64,000 nt of DNA from Nocardioides luteus (GCF_000960475.2 NZ_JZDQ02000027.1:28797-92796), one strand, 5' to 3'; counted from the stretch's first letter, positions 32,657 to 42,086 are shown. The notes: generated from the sequence alone by a model not told the origin. Translations and numbers: made by a program.

Positions 32657-35401
32657 GTGACGATGCGTGATCGGCCGGTGCAGCGGCTGATCGGCCGCGC
32701 CCAGGAGCTCCTGATCCTCGAGTCGTTCATCCGCGAGGCGATCGTGGACGGAGGAGCGCTGCTGCTCTCCGGCGACCCGGGCGTCGGCAAGACCGCCCTC
32801 CTCGACGCGGCAGCCGGATATGCACGCGACGCCGGTGCGGTCGTCCTTCGCGTCGAGGGCACCGAGCAGGAGCGCCAGCTGAGCTACGCCGCCCTGAACC
32901 AGGCGCTCTACCCGTTGGCCGGCCGGTTCGAGGATCTCGGCAAGGACCAGCGGATGGCGTTGGAGGTGGCCCTCGGGTTCTGCGACGGGCCACCGCCCAA
33001 CCGGCTGCTGGTCTCCAACGCGGTGGCGGTGTTGCTGCGTACGACTGCGGAGCGCTCGCCGCACGTACTCCTCGTCGACGACGTGCAATGGATCGACCGG
33101 GCCAGCGCCGGCGTGTTCAGCTTCGTGGCGCGTCGGCTGGCCGGCAGCCGGGCGGGGATGCTCGCTGCGGGGCGCAGCGGCGAGGACCAGGGCTACTTCG
33201 ATCGGGCCGGGCTGCCGGCCCATGAGCTGAAGCCGCTGACCGAGGAGGCCGCGGATCGCCTCGTCTCCGAACACTTCGCCGGTATCGACGCGATCGTCAA
33301 GGACCGAATCCTGCGCACGGCGAACGGCAATCCGCTGGCCCTCCTCGAGCTGCCCCGATCCCTGACCGACTCCCAGCGAAGCGCGGCCGAGCGCCTGCCC
33401 GCCGTGCTCCCGCTCGGCGAGCGACTGAACCGGTCCTTCGCCTCGCGGGTGCTGATCCTGCAGGAAGCGACCCGACGGCTGCTGCTCGCGGCCGCTCTCG
33501 AGGGCACCGGCGATCTCGGCGTGCTGGAGGCCGCGGGATTCGATGCCGACGACGTCGCTCCGGCCGAGCGGGACCGCCTGGTCGAGGTCCACGACCACCG
33601 GCTCAGGTTCCGCCATCCGCTGATCCGCTCGGCGGTGGTCGAGGCGGCCACCGCCTCCGAGCGTCGCGCCACGCATGCGAGGCTGGCCGCAGTTCTGCTC
33701 GACCAGCCGGAGCGGCGGGCCTGGCATCTCGGGGAAGCGACGGTGGTGCCCGACGAGCAGGTCGCCATCGCTCTGGAGGAGGCCGCGCAGCACATCCTGG
33801 CCCGCGGCGACCACCAGGCCACGGTGGCCCTGCTCATTCGGTCGGCCGACCTGAGCCCGGAGGCGGCGGAGCGCAGCCGCCGCCTGGCCACCGCCGCATT
33901 CATCGGGGCGGAGGCGATGGGCGAGACCAGGAGCGTGGCGGAGCTGCTCGCCGACAGCCGACGGGCCAGCAGCAGCGCGCAGGCCTCCCTGCACTACGCC
34001 TCCGCGTCCGCCCTGGTCATGCTCGACGACGACGGCCATCTCGGCACCATCCACCACCTGCTGGCGCGCGCCATCGAGGGCAACCCCCAGCGCCACGACG
34101 CCGGCGATCCGGAGATCGTCAACGCGCTCTGGACGCTGGCGCTACTCAGCTTCCTGGGTGGTCGGGAGGAGCTGTGGACGGAGCTGTACGACGCCCTCGA
34201 CCGGCTCACCGAGGGCCCGCCTGCCCTGCTGCGCCTGGTGGTCGACCTGTTCGCAGACCCGGTGCGGACCGGGTTGGCGGCGCTACCGCGGCTGGAGGCA
34301 GAACTGCTTGCCGTACGCCATGACACCGACACCGAGAAGGTGCAGAACCTCGCCGGCGCCGCGATGTACGTCGACCGGCTGGCCCAGGCCCGCGACGGGC
34401 TCTGGCGACATGTCGTCCAGGGGCGCGAGGGCGGGCCGGCCAGAAGACAGCTGGTCGCGCTGATGGACCTCTGTGTCGACGACTTCCACCGCGGGCAGTG
34501 GCAGGAGGCCGCCGAGCTCGCCGAAGAAGGGCTGCAGCTGACCGAGCACCGGGCCGGCCGGTTCTTCGCCTTCTACTTCCGCTACCACCAGGCTCTGCTC
34601 GCCGCGGTCCGGGGCAGGGTCGAGGAGAGCCGGGAGCTGGCCGAGCAGATGATCGGCTGGGCCGGTCCGCGCGATGTCGGCGTCGCCCGGACCTACGCTC
34701 AACATGCGCTGATCCTGGCAGCCCTCGCCGACGCCGACTTCGAGAGCGCCTATCGGCACGCCTGCGCGATGAGCCCGGCCGGGACGCTCGCCTCGCACCT
34801 TCCGCACTGTCTGTGGGTCGCGATGGATCTCGTCGAGGCCGCGGTGCGCACCGATCGCCGGGTCGATGCCGAGCGGCACGTGCGCGCCCTGCGCGAGGCG
34901 AAGGTGTCCGAGCTCTCGCCCAGGCTGGCGATCCTGGTGGCCGCGTCGGCGGGCTTGGTGGCGGCGGGCGATGAGGCTCGGACGTACTTCGAGCAGGCCC
35001 TGGCCTCGCCGGGGGCCGAGCAGTGGCCGTTCGACGTCGCCCGGGTCCGGTTGCTCTACGGCGAGCATCTGCGGCGCGCGCGTGCGATCGCCGAGGCCAA
35101 GGTCCAGCTCCAGGAGGCGCTCGCCGCGTTCCGGACGCTCGGTGCCGCACCGTGGGCGGCGCGGGCCGAGCGCGAGCTCCGTGCAGCCGGTCTCGCCGCG
35201 GTGCCCGTTTCACGCGCGGCGTCGGTCCTCACTGCGCAGGAGCTCCAGATCGCCAGGCTCGCCGCATCCGGCCTGACCAACAAGGAGATCGCGGCCCGTC
35301 TCTACTTGTCCCCGCGCACGGTCAGCGGCCATCTCTACCGGATCTTCCCGAAGCTCGGCATCACCACCCGCGCGGCCATCCGGGACGCCCTCGGCCCTTG
35401 A
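32657..35401 (+). CDS. Large LuxR-family ATPase regulator (LAL type)
   Basis: 914 residues. An N-terminal AAA/STAND ATPase domain has Walker A GDPGVGKT (39-46) and Walker B HVLLVDDVQW. A long helical TPR-like middle follows, then a C-terminal LuxR helix-turn-helix (LTAQELQIARLAASGLTNKEIAARLYLSPRTVSGHL, about residues 855-895). LAL proteins such as MalT activate transcription when a ligand drives ATP-dependent oligomerisation. It is divergent from the hydrolase/DUF4331 operon, the probable target. GTG 32657 is the likely start, though ATG 32663 two codons later is close. A second protein of the same type lies at 39534. Confidence 0.92.
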   Translation: MTMRDRPVQRLIGRAQELLILESFIREAIVDGGALLLSGDPGVGKTALLDAAAGYARDAGAVVLRVEGTEQERQLSYAALNQALYPLAGRFEDLGKDQRMALEVALGFCDGPPPNRLLVSNAVAVLLRTTAERSPHVLLVDDVQWIDRASAGVFSFVARRLAGSRAGMLAAGRSGEDQGYFDRAGLPAHELKPLTEEAADRLVSEHFAGIDAIVKDRILRTANGNPLALLELPRSLTDSQRSAAERLPAVLPLGERLNRSFASRVLILQEATRRLLLAAALEGTGDLGVLEAAGFDADDVAPAERDRLVEVHDHRLRFRHPLIRSAVVEAATASERRATHARLAAVLLDQPERRAWHLGEATVVPDEQVAIALEEAAQHILARGDHQATVALLIRSADLSPEAAERSRRLATAAFIGAEAMGETRSVAELLADSRRASSSAQASLHYASASALVMLDDDGHLGTIHHLLARAIEGNPQRHDAGDPEIVNALWTLALLSFLGGREELWTELYDALDRLTEGPPALLRLVVDLFADPVRTGLAALPRLEAELLAVRHDTDTEKVQNLAGAAMYVDRLAQARDGLWRHVVQGREGGPARRQLVALMDLCVDDFHRGQWQEAAELAEEGLQLTEHRAGRFFAFYFRYHQALLAAVRGRVEESRELAEQMIGWAGPRDVGVARTYAQHALILAALADADFESAYRHACAMSPAGTLASHLPHCLWVAMDLVEAAVRTDRRVDAERHVRALREAKVSELSPRLAILVAASAGLVAAGDEARTYFEQALASPGAEQWPFDVARVRLLYGEHLRRARAIAEAKVQLQEALAAFRTLGAAPWAARAERELRAAGLAAVPVSRAASVLTAQELQIARLAASGLTNKEIAARLYLSPRTVSGHLYRIFPKLGITTRAAIRDALGP

Positions 35402-35495
35402 GCGGATCAGCACTGCTGTCTGCCCATCGGGCCCGGCCCATGGGTGACGAACACCGCGCGCATGGAGCGCCGCCTGCTGGGCTCGACTCGGCGCG

Positions 35496-36359
35496 CTATC
35501 CCCAGGGCTCCTCATTTGTCTCGAGCAGCCGGCGAGCGGCCTCGACCCTTGCCGGCAGTCGGCGCCGACGGGCCAGAGCGTGGGGCAGCCGGGGCAGTGC
35601 GTGGCGCAGGGCGATCCGCCCGGCGCGGTCACTGCTATAGAGCCGAGTGACCTCGCCCATCACCACGGACCACGGGCGCCGCATCACCGCGGTCAGCAGC
35701 TTGTTGCGCGCGTCGAGCGCCCGGCGAGCCGTGGCGTCGCGCGCCGGGGACGGGTGGTGACAGGCGACCAGCGAGTCGACGTAGCTCAGTCCCCAGCCCC
35801 GCGAGGCCAGATCGAGGGCGAGCCGGTCCTCCTCGCCCATGAAGAAGACCACGGTGTCGAAGCCGTCGGCCTCGAGGAAGGCGTCCCGGCGCACCACGGC
35901 ACCGCAGGCCAGGAACCCCAGCACCGACGGCCCCGGAAGGTCGGCGTCCGTCCCCAACGGACTGGTCGCCATCGACGTACACAGCGGATCGGGCGTCTCG
36001 GCCTCGCCCACCAGAACGCGGCCCGCCACCAGGCCCAGCCGAGGGTGGGATCGGAAGAGTGCGGCAGCTGATTCGAGAGAACCGGGCGCCCACCAGGAGT
36101 CGTCGTCGGCGAACGCCACGTACGGCGTCCGGGCTCGCCGCACACCGACGTTTCGCGCCGCCGCGCCCGCGTTGGCGGCGAGCTCCACGACCTCGATGTC
36201 CGGGAAGTGGCGGCGTACCAGTGCCGCGGTGCCGTCGGAGGAACAGTTGTCGACGAGGATCACCGGTGCGGGGTGCCGGGGCAGCGAGCGGCGCAGGTCC
36301 GGCCAGCGGTTCCTGGTCATCACGACCACGGTCACCTCGGACGTCACCGCGTCCTTCAC
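35496..36359 (-). CDS. Family 2 glycosyltransferase
   Basis: 287 residues. The GT-A fold opens with VTVVVMTRNRW and VILVDNCSSDGT, with the DxD-like motif FADDDSWW and the acceptor-side ACHHPSPARD. It probably adds a sugar to a lipid, glycan or wall component. GTG 36359 lies two bases after the stop of the 36362 gene, so they are probably co-transcribed. A longer frame running to 36593 reads through that gene in another frame and is rejected. It converges on the end of the LuxR-type regulator with a 94-base gap. Confidence 0.85.
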   Translation of the reverse strand: MKDAVTSEVTVVVMTRNRWPDLRRSLPRHPAPVILVDNCSSDGTAALVRRHFPDIEVVELAANAGAAARNVGVRRARTPYVAFADDDSWWAPGSLESAAALFRSHPRLGLVAGRVLVGEAETPDPLCTSMATSPLGTDADLPGPSVLGFLACGAVVRRDAFLEADGFDTVVFFMGEEDRLALDLASRGWGLSYVDSLVACHHPSPARDATARRALDARNKLLTAVMRRPWSVVMGEVTRLYSSDRAGRIALRHALPRLPHALARRRRLPARVEAARRLLETNEEPWG

Positions 36360-36361
36360 GA

Positions 36362-36640
36362 CTAGCGGTTGATCAGCTTGAAGAAGGTGCTGTCCTCGCC
36401 GTCGGCCTTCTCCTCCTGGTAGAGGAACGACAGGTTCTCCTTGTCGAACTTCGCGAACCAGTCCTCCCATGCGATGTGCTCGAGGCGGTCCTCTCCGGCA
36501 CCGCCGGGGAAGTCGATCCGGAGCACGCCTGGCTCCGCGCCGTTCCCGGTGTCGGCGACGGTGGCCGGCGTGCCGTCGCGCTGCTCGACCCACGTACGGA
36601 TCTCGTCGTGGTCGGTGGTGGTGTGGGACTTCGAGCCCAT
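36362..36640 (-). CDS. Conserved small acidic protein
   Basis: 92 residues, MGSKSHTTTDHDEIRTWVEQ then PGVLRIDFPGGAGEDRLEHIAWEDWFAKFDKENLSFLYQEE and FFKLINR. This is a widespread short family of unknown function, sometimes mislabelled in databases as a glucan-related enzyme. The sequence is rich in Asp/Glu and has no membrane segment. It lies between the ChaB-like gene and the glycosyltransferase on the same strand. These small soluble families often occur together in stress or plant-associated bacteria, but the function is not shown here. Confidence 0.75.
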   Translation of the reverse strand: MGSKSHTTTDHDEIRTWVEQRDGTPATVADTGNGAEPGVLRIDFPGGAGEDRLEHIAWEDWFAKFDKENLSFLYQEEKADGEDSTFFKLINR

Positions 36641-36653
36641 GATGGTCTCCTCC

Positions 36654-37058
36654 TCAGGAACGCGCCTTCCTTGTGCGCTTGTCGTTCGCCTTCCGGATCG
36701 CCTCGACGAGCTCGTCCTTGGTCATCGTGGATCGCCCGCGGATGTCGAGCCGCTTGGCGACGCCGTAGAGGTGGCTCTTCGACGCGTTCGCGTCGACACC
36801 GCCGGCCGTCTCACCGCCTCGACGAGCCGCGGAGCCCGACTTCGCCGCCTGGCGATCGGAAGGACCTCTGTGCCGCTTGCTCTCCCAGTGGTCACCGACC
36901 TTCTCGAAGCCGTGCTTGAGCGCGGCGTACGCCGTGCGGTGAGCACGCTCGCCCTCGCCGTACTGCTCCACGGCCGAGTCGTGCGCCTCCGACCAGGTCT
37001 CCTGGGCCTTCCGTGTCGAACGCTGCAACGTGGAAGGAAGCTCATCCTTGGCAGGCAT
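36654..37058 (-). CDS. ChaB-like protein with C-terminal Rho-N/SAP-like motif
   Basis: 134 residues. The start LPSTLQRSTRKAQETWSEAHDSAVEQYGEGERAHRTAYAALKHGFEKVGDHW matches ChaB, a family first linked to cation transport but now seen as a stress-associated protein. The C-terminus KSHLYGVAKRLDIRGRSTMTKDELVEAIRKAN is a Rho-N or SAP-like DNA-binding motif. It is basic in the middle. It is 13 bases upstream of the small acidic protein gene and divergent from the DoxX-like gene at 37224. Confidence 0.85.
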   Translation of the reverse strand: MPAKDELPSTLQRSTRKAQETWSEAHDSAVEQYGEGERAHRTAYAALKHGFEKVGDHWESKRHRGPSDRQAAKSGSAARRGGETAGGVDANASKSHLYGVAKRLDIRGRSTMTKDELVEAIRKANDKRTRKARS

Positions 37059-37223
37059 CAGACTTCGAACTCCTCGATCGACTGTCTGACGTGGTACCCG
37101 GCGACCGCGTCGAGCATGCGAGGCCTGCTGCCGATGCCCGCCGCGATCGGTGGTGTCACAGATCGAGCCCGTGTTCCGTCTGAGGGAGTGAACATCGGAA
37201 CCAATCGAACAGGTGGAGACATC

Positions 37224-37595
37224 ATGAACATCGCGCTGTGGATCGTGGCCGGCGTATTCGCGTTCGGCTACATCGTCGGCGGCATCCTCAAGCAGACGAT
37301 GCCCTACGAGAAGTACGCCGCGAAGACGGGCTGGGCCGAGGACTTCACCCCCGGCACCGTGAGATTCATGGGCGTGGCGGAAGTCCTCGGTGGGGTCGGG
37401 CTCGTCCTCCCCGGGCTGGTGGGTGTGGCGCCGATCCTGGTGCCGGTCGCGGCGTCGTGCATGGCGCTCTACATGGCGGGGGCGGTCACCGAGCGGATCC
37501 GGCGCGGGGAGTACAAGGAGCTCGTCGGCGACCTGGTGTTCCTAGCGGCGATGGTGTTCATCGCATGGGGGCGCTTCGCGATCGAGCCGTTCTAG
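37224..37595 (+). CDS. DoxX-like membrane protein
   Basis: 123 residues with four membrane helices and the DoxX pattern FGYIVGGILKQTMPYEKYAAKTGWAEDFTPGTVRFMGVAEVLGGVGLVLPGL. DoxX-type proteins associate with quinone-linked oxidases or membrane stress responses; the exact partner is unknown. ATG 37224 has GGTGGAG upstream. It is divergent from the ChaB-like gene and converges with the TetR gene ending at 37601, five bases away. Confidence 0.85.
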   Translation: MNIALWIVAGVFAFGYIVGGILKQTMPYEKYAAKTGWAEDFTPGTVRFMGVAEVLGGVGLVLPGLVGVAPILVPVAASCMALYMAGAVTERIRRGEYKELVGDLVFLAAMVFIAWGRFAIEPF

Positions 37596-37600
37596 CCGTT

Positions 37601-38254
37601 CTAGCGATCGGTGAACGAGGACAGCAGGGTCTCGATGGTCGCCAGCAGGCGGTCCTTGTCGTAGCGATCCGGGTCCTCGAGGGTCAGCCGGGCGAACTCC
37701 TCGGCGGTGACCAGCGTCAGGTGGGCAAGGAGGTCGACATCGACCTCCTTGCTGTCATGTGCGCTGGCATGTCGTCGCTCGAGACCCTCCTGGAAGGCGT
37801 CGGCGAGGTAGCCGCGGATCAGGTCCCGGGTGGCGTCGATGCGGTCGCGTACGACGGCGGGCGCGTTGCGGGTCAGGCCGAGCACGGGGCGCCAGACGTC
37901 GGGCTCCTTGCGCACGATGTCCAGCAGGGCGGCGTACGCCTCGAGGGCCCACTCGGCGACGTCCTGGTCGCCCCCGGGCTGCGGCATCAGGCGGAGGGCG
38001 GAGGCGAGGGCGCGGCGCTGGGTGCGGTCGAGCAGGGCGTGCAGGAGCGGCTCGAGGCCGTCGTAGGCGCTGTAGACGACCGGCCGGGTGACCCCGGCCT
38101 CCTGGGCGATCGCCTCGATGGAGACCGACTCGTAGCCGTCGCGCGCGATCACCCGCAGCGCGGCGTCCAAGAGGTGCTCGCGGCGCTGCTCGACCGGAAG
38201 CCGGCGCGCGTAGCGACGCTTCGGCCGTGGAGGTGTGTCGGGCGTCACGTGCAC
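37601..38254 (-). CDS. TetR-family transcription repressor
   Basis: 217 residues. The N-terminal helix-turn-helix is HLLDAALRVIARDGYESVSIEAIAQEAGVTRPVVYSAYDG. The C-terminal ligand-binding domain is unassigned. GTG 38254 or GTG 38248 may be the start. It is divergent from the DUF2236 oxygenase gene, with two TACA-x4-TGTA half-site palindromes in the intergenic region. It probably represses both genes until a substrate of the oxygenase appears. Confidence 0.9.
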   Translation of the reverse strand: MHVTPDTPPRPKRRYARRLPVEQRREHLLDAALRVIARDGYESVSIEAIAQEAGVTRPVVYSAYDGLEPLLHALLDRTQRRALASALRLMPQPGGDQDVAEWALEAYAALLDIVRKEPDVWRPVLGLTRNAPAVVRDRIDATRDLIRGYLADAFQEGLERRHASAHDSKEVDVDLLAHLTLVTAEEFARLTLEDPDRYDKDRLLATIETLLSSFTDR

Positions 38255-38261
38255 ACAATAT

Positions 38262-38299
38262 TACAGAGGTGTAGATTACGCTGAACCTACAGTGGTGTA
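38262..38299. promoter_or_regulatory. Two matching palindromes, likely TetR operators
   Basis: TACA-GAGG-TGTA (38262-38273) and TACA-GTGG-TGTA (38288-38299) are 26 bases apart, flanked by TT/G and C/G. One would cover the TetR promoter, the other the oxygenase leader. The paired spacing suits two dimers bound side by side. Confidence 0.7.
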
Positions 38300-38317
38300 G
38301 CAAAGAGGAGGAGAACG

Positions 38318-39433
38318 ATGGTGTTCGGCGTCCGGACGCGTAAGCAGCTGATGAAGCAGTACGAGCCCATGGCCGACTACGGGTTCCTCGGCCCCGACTC
38401 GGTCGCCTGGAAGGTGTGGGGCCATCCGACCTCGTACGTCCTGGGTTTCGCTCGTTCGGTCACGATCGAGCACTTCGACCCGAACCTCGCCGCCGCCGTC
38501 GTCCAGTCCGGCGGCGTGAAGTACCGGCCCTCGACCCGCTACGGCCGCACGCTGCGCTACTTCGCGATGCAGCTCTTCGCCGGCGCCGAGCAGACCTGCC
38601 GGGCCGCCGACGTGCTGGTCAAGGTGCACTCGAAGGCGATCGGCCACGACCCGGTGACGGGCGGTGAGTACGACGCCAACAAGCCGTCCTCGCAGCTGTG
38701 GATCCACATGACGGCGTGGCACTCGATCCTCAAGTGCTACGAGATGTTCGGCCCCGGCCGCCTCTCCGAGGACGAGGAGAACCAGTTCTGGGCCGAGTGC
38801 CGCGAGATCGCCAAGCTGCAGACGATCGACCCCAGCACGGTGCCGGCCAGCCGTGAGGAGGTGCACCGGTACTTCGAGGACTGGCGTCCGCACCTGGCCG
38901 CGTCCGAGGCGGCGCAGGACATGATCCACTTCATCATCCCGCTGAAGGTCGCGCTTCCCCCGGGTATGCCGGCCTGGCAGAAGGCGCTCCTCGCGCCCGC
39001 GATGTGGGTGATGAGCAAGGGGGTCATCTCGACCTATCCCCGTTACATGCGCGAGATGGCCAACCTCCGCCAGGGGCCGCTCCTCGACGCCGCGGTGCGG
39101 ATCCCGAACAAGCTCCTCCACGCCCTCCTCTTCCGCTCGCTCAACGCCCGGCTCGCCCTCTTCGGCCTGCTCGCGCCGCAGGCCACGCCGGTCGCGGCGC
39201 CGGCCATCCTCCGCATCCCGCCGTTGAGCGACAAGGTGTGGGAGGTGCGTGAGGCCCAGGCCCACTTCGGCTTCGACATCCCGAGCGCGGCGCACCCTGA
39301 CCTGCGGGCCAAGCAGCGCGAGCGGGTCTTCGACAAGGGCGAGAGTCCCAGTGACGAGGGGCTGCTGGAGTCCGAGCAGCACATCGGTGTGCTGGACGTG
39401 CACGAAGCGGCCCGCGTCGGGCGCGCCTCCTAG
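38318..39433 (+). CDS. DUF2236 (MpaB-type) oxygenase
   Basis: 371 residues. The start MADYGFLGPDSVAWKVWGHPTSYVLGFARSVTIEHFDPNLAAAV and the later HSKAIGHDP and LWIHMTAWHSI segments are characteristic of DUF2236, which includes MpaB-type oxygenases and latex-clearing protein. These use heme or a histidine site to cleave long-chain or terpenoid molecules; the substrate cannot be named here. GGAGGAG precedes ATG 38318. It is divergent from the TetR gene with two shared palindromes and is followed by a terminator-like hairpin. Confidence 0.88.
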   Translation: MVFGVRTRKQLMKQYEPMADYGFLGPDSVAWKVWGHPTSYVLGFARSVTIEHFDPNLAAAVVQSGGVKYRPSTRYGRTLRYFAMQLFAGAEQTCRAADVLVKVHSKAIGHDPVTGGEYDANKPSSQLWIHMTAWHSILKCYEMFGPGRLSEDEENQFWAECREIAKLQTIDPSTVPASREEVHRYFEDWRPHLAASEAAQDMIHFIIPLKVALPPGMPAWQKALLAPAMWVMSKGVISTYPRYMREMANLRQGPLLDAAVRIPNKLLHALLFRSLNARLALFGLLAPQATPVAAPAILRIPPLSDKVWEVREAQAHFGFDIPSAAHPDLRAKQRERVFDKGESPSDEGLLESEQHIGVLDVHEAARVGRAS

Positions 39434-39445
39434 AGGAGCCGGTAC

Positions 39446-39478
39446 GGCGCTCCGCTGCGCAGGGGGTGGCGGAGCGCC
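39446..39478 (+). terminator. Hairpin after the DUF2236 gene
   Basis: GGCGCTCCGC (39446-39455) and GCGGAGCGCC (39469-39478) are perfect complements around a 13-base loop. No T run follows, so function as a terminator is probable but not certain. Confidence 0.55.
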
Positions 39479-39533
39479 CCGGTGCCGCATTTTGAGTGAT
39501 GCGCGCGGGGAACCGGGTCGCTAGCCTGACGCC

Positions 39534-42086
39534 ATGGAGCGGCCGTGGCCGCTGACCGGGCGGGACGACGAGCTGCGCAGGGTGGCGACGGCGATCCGGC
39601 CCGGTGCGGCGGGCGTCATCGTTGCGGGTCCGGCCGGGGTGGGGAAGACCCGGCTCGCCCGCGAGGCCCTGGCGGATTCCGTACGCCGCGGGAAGACCGT
39701 CGTGCTCGCCCAGGGCAGCACGGCCGCCCGCCCGTTCCCGCTGGGCGCGTTCGCCGGGCTGCTCGACGTACCTCCCGGCGAGGCGGCCGAGACGATCGGG
39801 CGGGCGCTGGACGAGCTCGCCCGGCAGCTGCCGCTCGTGCTGGCGGTCGACGACGCCCACCTGCTCGACGAGCACTCGGCGATCGTGGTGCACCGGGTGG
39901 TGGCCCGGCGGCTGGCCCCGGTGCTGATCACGCTGCGTACCGGGGAGACCGCGCCCGACGTCGTCACCTCGCTGTGGAAGGACGACCATCTTCCGCGCCT
40001 GGACCTGGCCCCGCTGGATGCCGAGGAGAGCACCCGGCTGATCGCCCGGGTGCTCGGCGGTCCGGTCGACACCGCCTCCGCGCACCGGCTCTGGACGATG
40101 ACCGAGGGCAGCCCGCTCTTCCTGCGGCACCTGCTGGCCGGGGAGGTGGGGGCGGGACGGTTCACCGCGGCGTCCGGGATCTGGCGCTGGACCAGCGAGC
40201 CGGCGATCTCGCCGGAGCTCGCGAGCCTGCTGGAGCGTGAGATCGGGGACCTCCCGGCCGGGGTGCGCGACGTCGTCGACGTGGTCGCCCTGGCCGAGCC
40301 GGTGGCCGTCCCGACGCTCTCCGCGCTGACCTCGGTGGAGGATCTCGAGGAGGCGGAGAGCCGCGGGCTGGTGCGTACCGACGGGGTGGTCGCGCGGCTC
40401 GCGCACCCCCTCTACGGCGAGGTACGCCGCGCCGCGATGGGCACCCTGCGCGCCCGCCGCCTCCGCGGCCGGGTGGCGCAGACCCTCGACCCCGAGCCGG
40501 ACCCGATCCCCCGCGCCGTGCTCACCCTCGACTCCGACCTGCCACCGGAGCCGGAGCTGTTCCTGCGGGCCGCGGAGGCGGCGACCCGGATGTACGACCT
40601 GCCTCTGGCCGAGCGGCTGGCCCGTGCGGCGGCCGGCACCGGCGACCTGGCCGCGCGGGTGGTGCACGCCGCCGCGCTCTCCTGGCTCAGCCGCGGTGAG
40701 GAGGCCGAGGCGATCCACCTGGACGTCGCCGCCCGCGCGCCGGACCCCGGGCTGCTCGCGCTGGTGCAGCTGCACCGCGCCGGCAACCTGCTCTTCACGA
40801 TGGGCCGCCCCGCGGAGGCCCGCCAGGCGCTGGCCGCCGCCGAGGCCACCGGCGCCGCCCCGGCCCACGTCGCTGCGATGTCGCTCGTCCTCGACGTGGC
40901 CGACGGCGAGCTCGCAGCCGTCCTCGATCGCGCACCACAGCTGCTGCGCGGCGACCTTCCCGACGACCTGGCCGGCATCCTGGTCGCCAGCGCCGCCTCC
41001 GCGGTGGCCGCCGTCACCGGCGCGCACGGGCTCCTCGACGAGGCCGCGGTCGTCGGCGGGCTGACCGCCGACCGGGTGCCGACCGTCATCCCCGGCTTCG
41101 GGCTCGCCGACTTCCAGGTCCTCGGCCACCGCCTCGCCGGCACCCCGAACAGGGGCGCCGATCTCGCCCGGCGCATGCGCGCGGCGTCCGCCGACCTGCC
41201 CGGGCCGGCCCGGCTGATGGGCCTCGTCGTCGCAGGTCATGCCGCACTCGCCGGTGGCTGCGTACGCGACGCGCTGGTCCCGTTGCGGGAGGCATGGGCG
41301 GGGTTCGAGGGATCGGGCCACGAGTTCGGCTTCCGGTGCCGTACGTTGCTCGCCACCGCCCTGGCCCAGGCCGGTCGACCGGCGGAGGCCGCTCCCCTCC
41401 TGGCCGGCGTCGCTGCCGGGCACCATCCGGCGTACCGGCTCTACCTGCCCGACGATCTCCTCGCGCGAGCGTGGGGTGCGGCCGCGGAGGGAGCGACGAC
41501 CGAGGCGGTCGGGCACGCGGTCGCGGCGGCCGAGCTGGCTCGGGAGGCGGGCTCGCCGGCGTACGAGGTCCTCGCCTGGCAGACCGCGGTGCAGCTCGGC
41601 GGTGCGACCGCGACGGCGACCCGCCGCCTGGCCTCGCTCGCCGGGATCGGCCCGCGGGCCGAGGTGGCGCTGGCCCATGCCAGGGCGTGGGCCGCTGAGG
41701 ACGGTGACGCGCTGCTCCAGGTGGCGAGCGCCTGGGACCGACTCGGCGATCTCGTCGCCGCGGGCGATGCGGCTGCGCAGGCCGCCGACGTGCGGCGCCG
41801 CGCGGGACGGCAGGGATCGGCGCTGACCGCGGCGGCGATCGCCGAGAAGCTGGCCGAGAGGTCGGGCGCCCGCACGCCGGCGCTCGAGCTCGCGGCCCGG
41901 CCGCTGCCGCTGACCGTCCGCGAGCGCGAGATCGCCGCGCTGGCCGCTCGGGGCCTCTCGAACAAGGACATCGCCGCCCGGCTGACGCTGTCGGTGCGGA
42001 CCGTCGAGGGGCACCTCTACCGGGCCGGTCACAAGCTCGGCGTCTCCGAGCGGTCGGCGCTGACCGACGTCCTCGGAGTCGAGTAG
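39534..42086 (+). CDS. Large LuxR-family ATPase regulator (LAL type), second copy
   Basis: 850 residues: Walker A AGPAGVGKT (31-39), a STAND-type ATPase domain with VLAVDDAHLLDE, a long TPR-like middle, and a C-terminal LuxR helix-turn-helix (LTVREREIAALAARGLSNKDIAARLTLSVRTVEGHL). A signal probably activates its ATPase and oligomerisation. It lies downstream of the DUF2236 gene and directly upstream of the cupin and P450 genes. A short palindrome GAGTAGCG/CGCTACTC (42081-42096) spans its stop codon and may act as a weak terminator. It shares little sequence beyond domain order with the protein at 32657. Confidence 0.92.
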   Translation: MERPWPLTGRDDELRRVATAIRPGAAGVIVAGPAGVGKTRLAREALADSVRRGKTVVLAQGSTAARPFPLGAFAGLLDVPPGEAAETIGRALDELARQLPLVLAVDDAHLLDEHSAIVVHRVVARRLAPVLITLRTGETAPDVVTSLWKDDHLPRLDLAPLDAEESTRLIARVLGGPVDTASAHRLWTMTEGSPLFLRHLLAGEVGAGRFTAASGIWRWTSEPAISPELASLLEREIGDLPAGVRDVVDVVALAEPVAVPTLSALTSVEDLEEAESRGLVRTDGVVARLAHPLYGEVRRAAMGTLRARRLRGRVAQTLDPEPDPIPRAVLTLDSDLPPEPELFLRAAEAATRMYDLPLAERLARAAAGTGDLAARVVHAAALSWLSRGEEAEAIHLDVAARAPDPGLLALVQLHRAGNLLFTMGRPAEARQALAAAEATGAAPAHVAAMSLVLDVADGELAAVLDRAPQLLRGDLPDDLAGILVASAASAVAAVTGAHGLLDEAAVVGGLTADRVPTVIPGFGLADFQVLGHRLAGTPNRGADLARRMRAASADLPGPARLMGLVVAGHAALAGGCVRDALVPLREAWAGFEGSGHEFGFRCRTLLATALAQAGRPAEAAPLLAGVAAGHHPAYRLYLPDDLLARAWGAAAEGATTEAVGHAVAAAELAREAGSPAYEVLAWQTAVQLGGATATATRRLASLAGIGPRAEVALAHARAWAAEDGDALLQVASAWDRLGDLVAAGDAAAQAADVRRRAGRQGSALTAAAIAEKLAERSGARTPALELAARPLPLTVREREIAALAARGLSNKDIAARLTLSVRTVEGHLYRAGHKLGVSERSALTDVLGVE

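Noticed and set aside
30992..34096. 1034-residue minus-strand frame
   Set aside because: It runs over three real genes and has no motifs; the DUF4331, hydrolase and LuxR genes explain the region.
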